A stretch of DNA of 57,565 bases from Candidatus Nitrotoga sp. CP45 (GCA_945874105.1 CAMCFJ010000016.1:1-57565); one strand, 5' to 3'. Counted from the first letter of the stretch, positions 36,518 to 45,673 are shown. Numbers and translations: made by a program. The notes: generated by a model not told the origin, from the letters alone.

Positions 36518-37892
36518 GTGCTGCCCCTTTATTCATTTGTTTCGGGTTGCCGGAAAGTGGCTGTGGATCGAGCACGGCAATGGTCAGTTGGTCGTCCTGC
36601 AGAAATTCTCGCGCCACTTCCTGTACCTGTTGCTCTGTTACCGCCTGCAATTTTTTCAGAATCAACGGAATGGCGTTGTATGACAGCCCGATACTTTCCA
36701 TCTGTCCAATCTGCATTGCCTGATAAAACAACGAATCGAGCTTGTACACTTCACTGGCAGTTACCTGCGCCTTGACGCGTTTAAGTTCATCTTCGCTCAC
36801 GCCGTCTCGCTTCAGAATTGTTATTTGTTCGCGCAAACCTTCTTCCATCTCAGTCACGCTCTTGCCTTCGCTGGGAGTACCTTCCAACGTGAACAAACTT
36901 GGCCCACGCGAAGTGGCGTCATATTCAGCGCCCGCATTACTGGCCAGTTGCTTTTCTCGCACCAATACTTTGTTCAAGCGCGCCGACGCATTGCCATCGA
37001 GAATGCCCGCCAGTATTTGCAAGGCATAGGGTTTCCAATCTTTTTCCGGGTCGCGTAGCGTGGGGGCGTGATATGCCATTACCAGATGCGGCAGTTGCGC
37101 CGGCGCTTTAACTACAATGCGCTTCACGCCTAACTGCGGAGGCTCACTGAAATGCTTGCGCGCAGGCAAACTATGCGCTGGAATCCCGCCATAGAAACGT
37201 TGCGCCAGCGCAAATACCTCGCTCGCCTTTACATCCCCTGCTATGACCAATGTCGCATTATTGGGCACGTACCAATTTTTGTACCACGTCCTGGCATCAT
37301 TTACGGAAAGTGTCAGCAAATCGTTCATCCAGCCAATGACCGGAGTCCGGTATGGATGCTCCAGATAGACTGCGGCCATCAATTTTTCATGCATCAGGGC
37401 GTGCGGCTCATCGTCCGTGCGCATGCGCCGCTCTTCCATGACGACTTTAATTTCTTTGCCGAATTCAGCCGCCGTCAGTTGCAAGTTGCGCATACGATCG
37501 GATTCGAGTTGCATGGCGAGAGGTAATTTTGATTTGTGCAACTGCTGGAAATATGCGGTGTAATCGTTACTGGTGAAGGCATTTTCGCGTCCACCTGCAG
37601 CTGATATTCGCTTGGAAAACTGCCCAACCGGCACGTTTTTGGTGCCTTTGAACATCATATGTTCCAGCACATGTGCGATGCCGGTGACGCCGACATTTTC
37701 GTCCATGCTGCCGGCGCGATACCATATTTGCTGAACTATAACGGGGGCACGGTGGTCTTCCTTGACTATGACCTTAAGGCCATTGCCGAGCGTCTTCTCG
37801 AACACCTCCGCCTGACTCTCAACAGCGAATAAAAGCACCGCAGGCAATAAAGCAGCAATAGCCAGCAGGTATTTTAATTTTTGTATACGCAT
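36507..37892 (-). CDS. M16 family zinc peptidase, catalytic subunit
   Basis: A 461-residue exported protein from MRIQKLKYLL, with a signal peptide ending around AESQA. The inverted zinc motif HVLEH gives H74, E77 and H78, and E154 stands 76 residues after H78 as third ligand. It should be an active periplasmic peptidase that digests peptides together with the inactive partner. An in-frame TTG six codons upstream is a weaker start. It is divergent from ftsY. Confidence 0.92.
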   Translation of the reverse strand: MRIQKLKYLLAIAALLPAVLLFAVESQAEVFEKTLGNGLKVIVKEDHRAPVIVQQIWYRAGSMDENVGVTGIAHVLEHMMFKGTKNVPVGQFSKRISAAGGRENAFTSNDYTAYFQQLHKSKLPLAMQLESDRMRNLQLTAAEFGKEIKVVMEERRMRTDDEPHALMHEKLMAAVYLEHPYRTPVIGWMNDLLTLSVNDARTWYKNWYVPNNATLVIAGDVKASEVFALAQRFYGGIPAHSLPARKHFSEPPQLGVKRIVVKAPAQLPHLVMAYHAPTLRDPEKDWKPYALQILAGILDGNASARLNKVLVREKQLASNAGAEYDATSRGPSLFTLEGTPSEGKSVTEMEEGLREQITILKRDGVSEDELKRVKAQVTASEVYKLDSLFYQAMQIGQMESIGLSYNAIPLILKKLQAVTEQQVQEVAREFLQDDQLTIAVLDPQPLSGNPKQMNKGAAHAH

Positions 37893-38011
37893 TTTTTTAG
37901 CCCAAGACAACTCAATCAGAATAGAATAACGATGGCGGCAAAAGCCGCCACAACTGGTGCGTATTATGCGCTATTTAGTCATCTTTCTGCCACCTCCAAA
38001 AACCTCTTAAA

Positions 38012-38986
38012 ATGTTCGGCTTCCTAAAAAAATCCCCTATTGAAAGCAAGTCCAACCCTGCCGCAGACATGCCTGAAAAAAGCGGCTGGATCAGCCGACT
38101 CAAGAGCGGGCTGGCGCGCACAGCCGATCAAATGTCCGATTTGTTTGGCCGTGGCGGCAAGATCGACGACGACCTGTATGAGGAACTGGAAACCATCCTG
38201 ATCACCGCAGATGTCGGAATGAACGCCACGCGTTTTTTACTGGCCGAGTTGCGCCAACAAGTCAAAGCGCAACGACTCACTGAGGCAGTTCAGCTAAAGG
38301 AAGCGTTAGCGCACGACCTGATCAAGCTGCTCAAGCCATTGGCTCAACCTTTGGAAACTGACTTGCATAAACCCTGTGTCATCATGTTGGCCGGGGTAAA
38401 CGGCGCTGGAAAAACAACCTCCATCGGCAAGCTGGCGAAATATTTTCAGGCGCAAGGCAAATCGGTACTGCTGGCCGCAGGCGATACCTTCCGTGCCGCT
38501 GCGCGCGAACAATTAATGGAATGGGGTGCGCGCAACAACGTCACCGTCATCGCCCAGCAAAGTGGCGATGCCGCAGCGGTGATTTTCGATGCGGTGCAAG
38601 CAGCCCAGGCACGCAAAATCGACATCGTGCTGGCAGATACCGCCGGGCGCCTATCTACCCAGACTCACTTGATGGAAGAAATCAAAAAGGTCAAACGCGT
38701 TATCGCCAAGGCGTTACCCGGCGCACCGCATGAAGTGCTGCTGGTACTGGATGCAAACACCGGGCAGAACGCGCTAAGCCAAGTCAAGGCATTCGACGAT
38801 GCGCTGGCTGTTACTGGTCTGATACTGACCAAACTGGATGGCACGGCCAAAGGTGGCGTAATTGCGGCCATCGCCAAGGCTCATCCCATCCCCGTGCGCT
38901 TTATCGGTGTGGGAGAAGGACTGGATGACCTGCGCCCATTCGTGGCGGAAGACTTCGTCGCGGCACTTCTGGGACTGGACGAATGA
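38012..38986 (+). CDS. ftsY: Signal recognition particle receptor FtsY
   Basis: A 324-residue SRP-family GTPase. A short charged N-terminal region is followed by the helical N domain and the NG domain: GVNGAGKTTSIGKLA, DTFRAAAREQL, DTAGRL, TKLDGTAKGG, and GVGEGLDDLRPF at the end. It docks ribosome-SRP complexes to the membrane. It overlaps ftsE by four bases (ATGA), the classic ftsYEX order; rpoH does not follow here. Confidence 0.97.
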   Translation: MFGFLKKSPIESKSNPAADMPEKSGWISRLKSGLARTADQMSDLFGRGGKIDDDLYEELETILITADVGMNATRFLLAELRQQVKAQRLTEAVQLKEALAHDLIKLLKPLAQPLETDLHKPCVIMLAGVNGAGKTTSIGKLAKYFQAQGKSVLLAAGDTFRAAAREQLMEWGARNNVTVIAQQSGDAAAVIFDAVQAAQARKIDIVLADTAGRLSTQTHLMEEIKKVKRVIAKALPGAPHEVLLVLDANTGQNALSQVKAFDDALAVTGLILTKLDGTAKGGVIAAIAKAHPIPVRFIGVGEGLDDLRPFVAEDFVAALLGLDE

Positions 38987-39636
38987 TCCAGTTCAGCCAA
39001 ATATGCAAGCGCTATCCCGGAGGTTATGAAGCGCTGAAAAATGTTAGTTTTGAGATCGCCGAGGGCGAAATGATATTTCTCACCGGCCATTCCGGCGCAG
39101 GCAAGAGCACTTTGCTCAAACTCATCGCCGCCATTGAACGTCCCAACTCTGGCAGCATTGTAGTCAAAGGGCAAAACGTCAGTTCAATCAAGGGTGGGGC
39201 ATTGCCCTACCTGCGTCGCAACCTTGGCTTGATTTTCCAGGATCATAAAATACTGTTCGACCGCAGCGTGTTCGACAACGTAATGCTGCCATTGCAAATC
39301 TGCGGCTTCGATTACCGCGAAAGCGCCAAGCGCGTGCGAGCTGCGCTAGACAAGGTAGGCTTGCTCGAGCGCGAAAAAACCAGCCCGATCGCGCTGTCCG
39401 GCGGCGAACAGCAGCGTTTGTGTATCGCACGCGCCATAGTCAACCGTCCTTCCATCCTGCTGGCGGATGAACCGACCGGCAATCTTGATGTGGACTATGC
39501 CAGCGACATCATGAGCATCTTCAAATCGTTTCATCAGGTTGGCGTCACGCTACTGATTTCCTCACATGACGAAAGTGTTTTGCGCCAGTTCAAAGGCCGC
39601 GTATTGGCACTAAAAAATGGGGAGTTGTGCCCATGA
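38983..39636 (+). CDS. ftsE: Cell division ATP-binding protein FtsE
   Basis: A 217-residue ABC ATPase. [11 protein letters not shown] is Walker [15 protein letters not shown] the signature, and [12 protein letters not shown] Walker B. With FtsX it transmits ATP energy across the membrane to activate cell-wall hydrolases at the septum. Both ends overlap neighbours as ATGA, so synthesis is coupled. Confidence 0.97.
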   Translation: MIQFSQICKRYPGGYEALKNVSFEIAEGEMIFLTGHSGAGKSTLLKLIAAIERPNSGSIVVKGQNVSSIKGGALPYLRRNLGLIFQDHKILFDRSVFDNVMLPLQICGFDYRESAKRVRAALDKVGLLEREKTSPIALSGGEQQRLCIARAIVNRPSILLADEPTGNLDVDYASDIMSIFKSFHQVGVTLLISSHDESVLRQFKGRVLALKNGELCP

Positions 39637-40541
39637 ACAACTGGCTGATATTGCATATCCACGTGTTGCTGTTTACGCTGCGCCGTTTTCTCGCCACACC
39701 GCTGTCCAGCCTGCTAAATATTCTGGTGATAGGCATTGCGCTCAGCTTGCCGGCGGGCATGTATTTAATGCTGAAAAGCGTACAAAGTCTGGCTGAACAA
39801 GCCGTTGGCACGCCGCAGATCAGCATATTCTTGAGCATGGATGCCAGCAAGGACGAAGTCGCCCATATCGGCAAACAATTGATGCAACATGCTGGCATCA
39901 ATCAGGTTAAATTTGTGCCGCGTGACCAAGCGCTGGAACAACTAAAGCAGACCACCGGACTGACGGACGTAATCGGCGGAATGGCACAAAACCCGCTGCC
40001 GGATGCTTACATTGTTTATCCAAAAAAATCTGATGCGCAAGCGCTGGAAGCGTTGCGCGATGAATTGCAAAAATGGCCTAAGCTCGAGCATGTGCAACTG
40101 GATTCAGCTTGGGCGCACAAACTTGAAGCAATGCTCAAATTCGGCCTGTTGGCCGCACTCATTCTCGCTGTGCTGCTCAGCTTTGCGCTAGTGGCCATTA
40201 CCTTCAACACCATCCGTTTGCAAATCCTCACCCAGCGCGAGGAAATCGAAGTATCCAGACTGATCGGCGCCACCAACGCCTTCATACGCCGACCATTTCT
40301 ATATTTCGGTCTTCTACAGGGGCTGCTAGGCGGTGTCGCAGCGTGGCTTATCATTACCCTCAGCCTATATCTGCTCAATAACAGCCTTTCTGAATTGACG
40401 CATTTATATGCCAGCAGTTTTACTTTGCATTTACCCTCTGTAGGCGACAGCTCCACCCTGTTGTTGTTATCGGCCTACCTTGGCTGGCTAGGCGCTTGGC
40501 TATCCGTTGGCCAGCACTTATGGAAACTTGAACCTCGTTAA
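39633..40541 (+). CDS. ftsX: Cell division permease-like protein FtsX
   Basis: A 302-residue membrane protein with one N-terminal helix, a periplasmic loop of about 120 residues (QISIFLSMDASKDEVAHIG and onward) and three C-terminal helices, the standard FtsX topology. RLQILTQREEIEVSRLIGATNAFIRRPFLYFG is the characteristic cytosolic coupling segment. The start at 39633 overlaps the ftsE stop as ATGA. Confidence 0.95.
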   Translation: MNNWLILHIHVLLFTLRRFLATPLSSLLNILVIGIALSLPAGMYLMLKSVQSLAEQAVGTPQISIFLSMDASKDEVAHIGKQLMQHAGINQVKFVPRDQALEQLKQTTGLTDVIGGMAQNPLPDAYIVYPKKSDAQALEALRDELQKWPKLEHVQLDSAWAHKLEAMLKFGLLAALILAVLLSFALVAITFNTIRLQILTQREEIEVSRLIGATNAFIRRPFLYFGLLQGLLGGVAAWLIITLSLYLLNNSLSELTHLYASSFTLHLPSVGDSSTLLLLSAYLGWLGAWLSVGQHLWKLEPR

Positions 40542-40721
40542 GGGCATCCTGCATATCTTGCTGTGCCCGACAATGCTCATATTCAAGACAAATATGACTT
40601 TTAACCAAAGATTGTGACTGCTTCGATTGTGTTATCGTTCATTACTTATTGGACTTAAATTAACGCCGTGTCTTCCAATTCTCTACGCATAGCATTGCCT
40701 AAAAATGAAAATGAGGAAATC

Positions 40722-41933
40722 ATGAGATTCCAATATTTTTACCCAGTGCTAGTTGCCAGTTTCACACTTGTTATTCTTTCCACGCCTGCCGCAGCCAAAA
40801 CACCGGAACAAATTTTTGAACAAGTCTCGCCTTCCGTGGTGGTAGTAGACATCTTTGATTCGAAGGATCAGTTCATCGGGCAAGGCAGTGGCGTGGTGAC
40901 AGGTGTTGGCCAGGTCATTACCAATTGTCATGTTGCGAAAAGAGGCAAAAGCCGACAAGTGCGGCAATCCGGCAAAACATTCTCTGCCACCATGCAATAT
41001 TCCGACCCCAGTCGCGATCTGTGCCAGTTAAATGTGCCGGATTTACGAGCGCCTCCCGTCGTTCTGGGTACCGCCAAAAAACTCAAGGTGGGCCAGCGCG
41101 TCTATGCCATCGGCGCACCGGAAGATTTGGAGCTGACCTTGAGCGAAGGACTCATCTCCAGCTTGCGTCCGCATGAAGGCTCCGAATACATTCAGACCTC
41201 CGCTGCGATTTCTCTCGGCTCCAGCGGTGGTGGGTTATTCGATGATCAGGGGCAATTAATCGGCATCACCACGTTTTATCACGCGGAAGGACAAAATCTT
41301 AACTTCGCCTTGCCCGTAGATTGGATAGGGGAACTGCCGAAACGGGCTCAGGGCACTTTGCCGATAGCGAAAAAGAGCGGGCTGGCTTGGCTTAACCGCG
41401 TAGTTGCGCTGGAACACAAAAAAGACTGGCAAGGAATGCTGAAGCTTTCGCAGCAGTGGGTCAAAAGTGAACCGGTAAGTGCGGACGCCTGGTTTAGCTT
41501 GGGCATTGCTCACAAAAATCTTAAACAATATGAGCAGGCAATTAAAGCCTATCGAAGCGCGCTGCGCATTCAGCCTGAATATGCCGATGCCTGGAATAAT
41601 CTGGGCAATATCCATAACAACATCAAGCAACACGAACAAGCGATTCAGGCCTATCGCGAGGCGCTACGCATTGATCCGGAATATGCCTCTGCCTGGAATA
41701 ATTTGGGCATAGCATATGGCAATCTTAAACAATACGAGCAAGCGATTTCTGCCTATCGAGAAGCAGTTCGCATCGAACCGGAAAAAACAAGTGGCTGGTA
41801 TAACTTGGGCGAAGCCTATTCCCGCCAAGGTCAGCAGGACAAAGTGCTGGAGATTTATCAAACCCTACACAAGCTCGACTTGCAAATAGCAAATGCGTAT
41901 TCGAACGCTTTTATTTTGCCTTTAGCCAAGTAG
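40722..41933 (+). CDS. Exported trypsin-like serine protease with TPR repeats
   Basis: A 403-residue protein from the ATG behind GAGGAAA. A signal peptide ends at AAA (about 25). The protease domain shows the complete triad: H70 in TNCHVA, D99 in PSRDLCQL, and S168 in GSSGGGLF. From about residue 240 there are three to four TPR units with nearly identical text (AWNNLGN...QYEQAI.AYREALRI.PEY). No PDZ domain is present, unlike DegP, so TPRs may select substrates. It would act in the periplasm. A GTG 18 codons upstream is an unlikely start. Confidence 0.85.
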   Translation: MRFQYFYPVLVASFTLVILSTPAAAKTPEQIFEQVSPSVVVVDIFDSKDQFIGQGSGVVTGVGQVITNCHVAKRGKSRQVRQSGKTFSATMQYSDPSRDLCQLNVPDLRAPPVVLGTAKKLKVGQRVYAIGAPEDLELTLSEGLISSLRPHEGSEYIQTSAAISLGSSGGGLFDDQGQLIGITTFYHAEGQNLNFALPVDWIGELPKRAQGTLPIAKKSGLAWLNRVVALEHKKDWQGMLKLSQQWVKSEPVSADAWFSLGIAHKNLKQYEQAIKAYRSALRIQPEYADAWNNLGNIHNNIKQHEQAIQAYREALRIDPEYASAWNNLGIAYGNLKQYEQAISAYREAVRIEPEKTSGWYNLGEAYSRQGQQDKVLEIYQTLHKLDLQIANAYSNAFILPLAK

Positions 41934-41966
41934 CGCTTCTGCTTGCTCCAGATGTCGACCATTGGG

Positions 41967-42682
41967 CTACGTTAGCAACGTATACCGCTTGGGCAACGCT
42001 TCCCAATTTCCTGCTACAAGCAAAGCGGCAGCATTGGTAAGCTGAAATTTGAAAGTTCTCACGGGCATCGGTATCGGTTGTTCAAGCGGTCTCGCATAGC
42101 CCAACTCGAAAATCCAGTATTCGTCATTGTTGCCTGGATCAGCCTTCCCGGCTCGCTCGGCAGGAATATCGCCCCTCACCAACCGAACCGATTTCACCTC
42201 ATACAGATGCCTGACGATTCTCTCTTTGCTGCCACCGTGATGAACCCCGATAGCGAAATGGCGATACGCTCGTCCAGTTTAGGCGACAGGTGGCCATGTA
42301 GACGTTCGGCGAGAACATGATGCACGCTGGTATGGGGGGCGCATTGCAGATCCTCTGAATCCCTTTTTGCAGCTCTTCCCGAAGCCGCTCAAAGTGCGCC
42401 AACCACAACAGCGCACACCGTTCGTGCGGCTTGCGCGACTTAGCCAGTTACTGGTCGGTTTTTTTGCGCAAAAGAAAACCGCCACAGTGGATAGAACTCA
42501 TCCACCTCGCGGTGGATGCCTTCCAAGTCCGTCGCCATGGCCATCTTGGTGGGCTGCACTTCAAAAGAAAGGTACTGGGTAATTTCCTTCTCCGCCACGC
42601 GGTAACGCACCCCCCAAACGAAACCAGCCGATGTCGTTGCCAGAATTAATGCTGCCGCGCCCGAAGAAATAAATCTGGGCAC
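41967..42682 (-). pseudogene. Decayed gene with several frameshifts, product unknown
   Basis: Coding-like pieces succeed one another on the minus strand in different frames: 42682-42440 (a hydrophobic start, then FVWGVRYRVAEKEITQYLSFEV), about 42430-42300 (WLAHFERLREELQKGIQRICN), about 42330-42240 (VLAERLHGHLSPKLDERIAISLSG), and about 42270-41967 (LYEVKSVRLVRGDIP, EYWIFELGYARPLEQPIP). Together they read as one or two proteins broken by small insertions or deletions. I do not recognise the family. The insertion-sequence-like repeats at 42673-42777 touch its upstream end. It fills most of the 1060-base gap between the protease and Sel1 genes. Confidence 0.5.
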
Positions 42683-42777
42683 TGGGAAGTGACTATTTCA
42701 TTGAGCTGAATGCTTCGCTGGTTCGGAAGAATTTGGGCACTAGATTGTCGTGGTTGTGTTTTGATTCTGGCACTAGC
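42673..42777 (-). repeat. Three direct repeats resembling an insertion-sequence end
   Basis: On the minus strand AGTGCC-type units recur: 42765-42776 (TAGTGCCAGAAT), 42731-42743 (TAGTGCCCAAATT) and 42673-42685 (CAGTGCCCAGATT), spaced 34 and 58 bases. Multiple short terminal repeats of this sort are typical of IS21-family ends, where IstA binds. No transposase gene remains. The stretch from 42778 to 42993 shows nothing recognisable. Confidence 0.4.
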
Positions 42778-42993
42778 CCGCAAAGGGCTTTCTGCAAATT
42801 TTTAGGAAGCTTTCAGGAAACAATCAAATCTTTCGGACTTCTTTCTCTGGTAGACCGATTTTGACTTTTTTCCATTATTAACATGATACTGAGAGAAAGG
42901 TACTTCATGCCCTGTTTCTTACCGCCCTAATTATGCGATCTTTCAACTGTATCGTAAACTTGATATTCTATAGTTAGTGAGTTGATAAATTAT

Positions 42994-44019
42994 TCAGTCG
43001 CATCCTTTGAATTTTTTCTGTTGACACTCAATAGCCATCTTCTGCGCTTCGGCAATTTGCTGTGATGTCATCTTCTCTGCAACGATGTCGCGATTCTTTA
43101 TTGCCATTGCATCACCCGATGCAGCACTAATATTCCACCACATGTGTGCGCGAACGTAATTCTGCACAACTCCTTGACCTTTTGCATACATATAGCCGAG
43201 AAGGTTTTGCGCCGCCGCAAACCCCTGTACTGCCGCTAAACGATACCACTTGACCGCTTCTGCATAGTCCTGCACAACTCCATGGCCGTTGACGTAAATT
43301 TCACCAAGGTTATATTGAGCCTGTGCAATCCCACGCACTGCTGCCAGTTTAAACCACTTCAATGCTTCCCCGTAGTTCTGCGTTACGCCTTCTCCGTTGC
43401 TATACATATGGCCGAGATTTAATTGCCCACCAACATTCCCTTGTGCTGCTGACAGACGATACCACTTCAATGCTTCTGCGTAGTCTTTGGTAACGCCTTG
43501 ACCAACTGAATACATATAGCCGAGAAAGAATTGAGCATCTGCATTCCCTTGCGCTGCTGCCAGACGATACCACTTCACAGCTTCCGCGTAGTCCTGCACA
43601 ACACCTCGCCCGAAGTTATACATTCCGCCAAGACTGGTTTGCGCATTTACATTCCCTTGTGCTGCTGCCAAACGATGCCACTTCATAGTTTCCGCATAGT
43701 CCTGCGTAACACCATGCCCATTCGCATACATCTTGCCGAGATAGAATTGAGCATCTGCATCCCCCTGCGCTGCTGCCAATCGTAACCACTTCAATGCTTC
43801 TGTATAGTCCTGCGTAACGCGTTTACCATCTTCATACATCAATCCAAGTCCGGTTTGCGCCCTTACATCCCCCTCTGCTGCTGCCAGTCGAAACCACTTA
43901 ACTGTTTCTGAGTAATCACCGCGTTTATATGCAGCAACGCCATTTTCGATTGAACCTGCCCACGAGTTTCCACCAGTCAATAGTAGCGTAGTGCATATAG
44001 TAACTACTAGTTGTTTCAT
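42994..44019 (-). CDS. Exported Sel1-repeat protein
   Basis: A 341-residue protein with a signal peptide (about 1-21, ending SWAG) and seven full 36-residue Sel1-like repeats of the form A.GN..AQ..LG.MY..G.GV.QDYAEA.KWYRLAA, then a C-terminal cap with two cysteines. Repeats are very alike, so the array expanded recently. Sel1 arrays are protein-binding scaffolds, and an exported one probably acts in the periplasm or outside. It follows the cyclase-fold gene by 83 bases on the same strand. Confidence 0.85.
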   Translation of the reverse strand: MKQLVVTICTTLLLTGGNSWAGSIENGVAAYKRGDYSETVKWFRLAAAEGDVRAQTGLGLMYEDGKRVTQDYTEALKWLRLAAAQGDADAQFYLGKMYANGHGVTQDYAETMKWHRLAAAQGNVNAQTSLGGMYNFGRGVVQDYAEAVKWYRLAAAQGNADAQFFLGYMYSVGQGVTKDYAEALKWYRLSAAQGNVGGQLNLGHMYSNGEGVTQNYGEALKWFKLAAVRGIAQAQYNLGEIYVNGHGVVQDYAEAVKWYRLAAVQGFAAAQNLLGYMYAKGQGVVQNYVRAHMWWNISAASGDAMAIKNRDIVAEKMTSQQIAEAQKMAIECQQKKFKGCD

Positions 44020-44102
44020 TTATATTCTCATAGTGCAGAAGTTAACAATGCTCATCGTAAGATTGCACACATAGCCATCACGATACAGCGCTTAATAAAA
44101 AT

Positions 44103-44840
44103 TTATTCAACTGACAGGGCATTAAATTTTTCAACCCAATCATTAGTCACATCACCATATTTATCGAGAGATAAAGCACAAATTTTTGCATGAAGTCGCC
44201 ATGTATCTCTTATATGAGGTTGTAGGCCAAATTTTTTTATATTTTCCCCCGTAATCTCAATTAGATGATCCAGTCTAAAAAATTCATCTAACCTTTTTTT
44301 CATATCGAGCGAGGTTGCAATCCTCGGAAATGGATCAACAATATAATTTCCAAGATGATCCTTCATTACAGCGTCATCTTGGCCATTACCTGTTTCATTA
44401 ATTGCAGAAGTATCGATCATTACGCCGACAAATCTTCCCTTCTTCTCAATTGCGCATGCTTCTACCAATGCCGGACCAAACATGACTTGATCTTTATGGA
44501 ACAAAGAACCTGCAGTCACACCACCGCGCACCAAAAATCCACTATTCAAGAATCTACGCATTATGTCTGAAACCGAGCTATAAATACGGCTTCCCATATT
44601 GACGGGCATGCTCAGTGTGAAACAATCAGAAACAAAACCAAACTGGACATTCAACATCAACGGATTCACTCCGAACTTACCCACTAAATTCTGTCGAAAT
44701 TCGTCGTTGTACATCTCCGCTCTTTCCCTCACTGGTTCAAGAGTATTAAAGAGGATACTTGCCGACTTCGTTTCCGTCGCCATCGACCATCCAAGAATAT
44801 CGACATACGCAACTAAACGCTTTTCATACTCTATATTCAT
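44103..44840 (-). CDS. Orphan class III nucleotidyl cyclase-fold protein
   Basis: A 245-residue single-domain protein. AYVDILGWS (D14) and FVSDCFTLS (D72) correspond to the strand-one and hairpin aspartates that bind metals in class III cyclases. FLVRGGVTAGSLFHKDQVMFGPALVEACAIEK is the typical mid-domain stretch of this group of uncharacterised bacterial proteins. No membrane or sensor domain is attached. Activity is uncertain: both metal aspartates are present, but the purine-selecting residues are not evident. It may be co-transcribed with the Sel1 gene. The gap 44841-45031 shows no gene. Confidence 0.65.
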   Translation of the reverse strand: MNIEYEKRLVAYVDILGWSMATETKSASILFNTLEPVRERAEMYNDEFRQNLVGKFGVNPLMLNVQFGFVSDCFTLSMPVNMGSRIYSSVSDIMRRFLNSGFLVRGGVTAGSLFHKDQVMFGPALVEACAIEKKGRFVGVMIDTSAINETGNGQDDAVMKDHLGNYIVDPFPRIATSLDMKKRLDEFFRLDHLIEITGENIKKFGLQPHIRDTWRLHAKICALSLDKYGDVTNDWVEKFNALSVE

Positions 44841-45031
44841 GTCGTAAGTTGGCTTATGCCATTATAGAATGTTGTTTTAAATTGATTTTCTCTGAAAGGC
44901 ATTGCTGCAACTATTGATTGACCGTCTTCGGAAGTTTACGCACCGCCTAACCCCCGTTCAAGTAACACGGGGGGCTATAAATCCATCAACTGCGAAATCT
45001 AACAGTAAATCCCCCGTGCATCCATCATTAA

Positions 45032-45084
45032 GTGTCAAACAACGTCCAATACTTTCCACTAATCAGCGTCCAACTTTTTCCACT
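45032..45084 (+). repeat. Solo IS21-like terminal repeats
   Basis: After GTGTCAAAC come two tandem units, GTCCAATACTTTCCACT (45044-45060) and GTCCAACTTTTTCCACT (45068-45084). This combination of a TGTCAA end and repeated GTCCAA..TTTCCACT units is characteristic of IS21-family ends. No istA or istB is nearby, so it is a remnant or a solo end. It lies eight bases from the toxin gene stop. Confidence 0.5.
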
Positions 45085-45092
45085 TTATCTGT

Positions 45093-45416
45093 TTATTTAA
45101 CGCGTTTTGTTACCGCCAGATATGCGGCATTGTCTTCGCGCCTCCCAACAGACAGCACCAACACAACCAGCACGTCGTCTTCGACCATGTACACCAGCCG
45201 ATAGCCTTGCTTGAGCAGCTTGATTTTGTAGCAACCAGCCAATTCCCGGTGCAGGAGCGCGCCGGGCACATGCGGGATTTGCAGGCGTTTTGCCAGCAGC
45301 GGTTTGAGTACCAGTTTGATTGAGCCGTCCAGCGCCTGCCATTCGCGCCAGGCATCCGGCACGAATTTGAGGCGGTATTTTTCTGTTGGCTTGCGCTCGA
45401 CCTGCCTAGAGGTCAT
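45093..45416 (-). CDS. RelE/StbE family toxin
   Basis: A 107-residue RelE/ParE-fold protein: YRLKFVPDAWREWQALDGSIKLVLKPLLAKRLQIP, then LAGCYKIKLLKQGYRLVYMVEDDVLVVLVLSVGRRE. The basic residues of the core and the R in GYRLVY are those expected of ribosome-dependent RNases of the RelE type. It overlaps the antitoxin gene by 11 bases. Confidence 0.88.
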   Translation of the reverse strand: MTSRQVERKPTEKYRLKFVPDAWREWQALDGSIKLVLKPLLAKRLQIPHVPGALLHRELAGCYKIKLLKQGYRLVYMVEDDVLVVLVLSVGRREDNAAYLAVTKRVK

Positions 45417-45663
45417 CCAGCGTTACCTCGATAGCGCGGTCTTTTTGTTTTAGGCGTTCCTTGGCCACGCGCACGAGACGCAGGTCGTTGATCTCTTCCA
45501 GCATGGCTTCATAGCAGTCCGGCGGCACCATATAAAAGGCGGGTTTGTTGTGACTGAGCACGGCGACAGCGCGTCCGCCCGATTCCCTGAGTGCCTCTTT
45601 GGGATTCTTTTTGAATTCCGTCATGCTTACCGAGAGGTCGGAAAGTATCGTTTCCATTGCCAT
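45406..45663 (-). CDS. Phd/YefM-StbD family antitoxin
   Basis: An 85-residue antitoxin. ILSDLSVSMTEFKKNPKEALRESGGRAVAVLSHNKPAFYMVPPDCYEAMLEEI is the StbD/RelB-type DNA-binding part, and the C-terminal helix would bind the toxin. I use the ATG at 45663 because AAGGAG lies seven bases upstream; the frame is open eight codons further. It is followed by an overlapping RelE-type toxin. Confidence 0.88.
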   Translation of the reverse strand: MAMETILSDLSVSMTEFKKNPKEALRESGGRAVAVLSHNKPAFYMVPPDCYEAMLEEINDLRLVRVAKERLKQKDRAIEVTLDDL

Positions 45664-45673
45664 TTTATAGCTC

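Noticed and set aside
43030-43930. Regular repeats in the DNA that could suggest a CRISPR array
   Set aside because: The period is about 108 bases and matches the 36-residue Sel1 repeats of the encoded protein; there are no unique spacers.
42673-45084. A complete IS21-family element
   Set aside because: The two sets of end-like repeats differ in sequence and no istA or istB lies between them.
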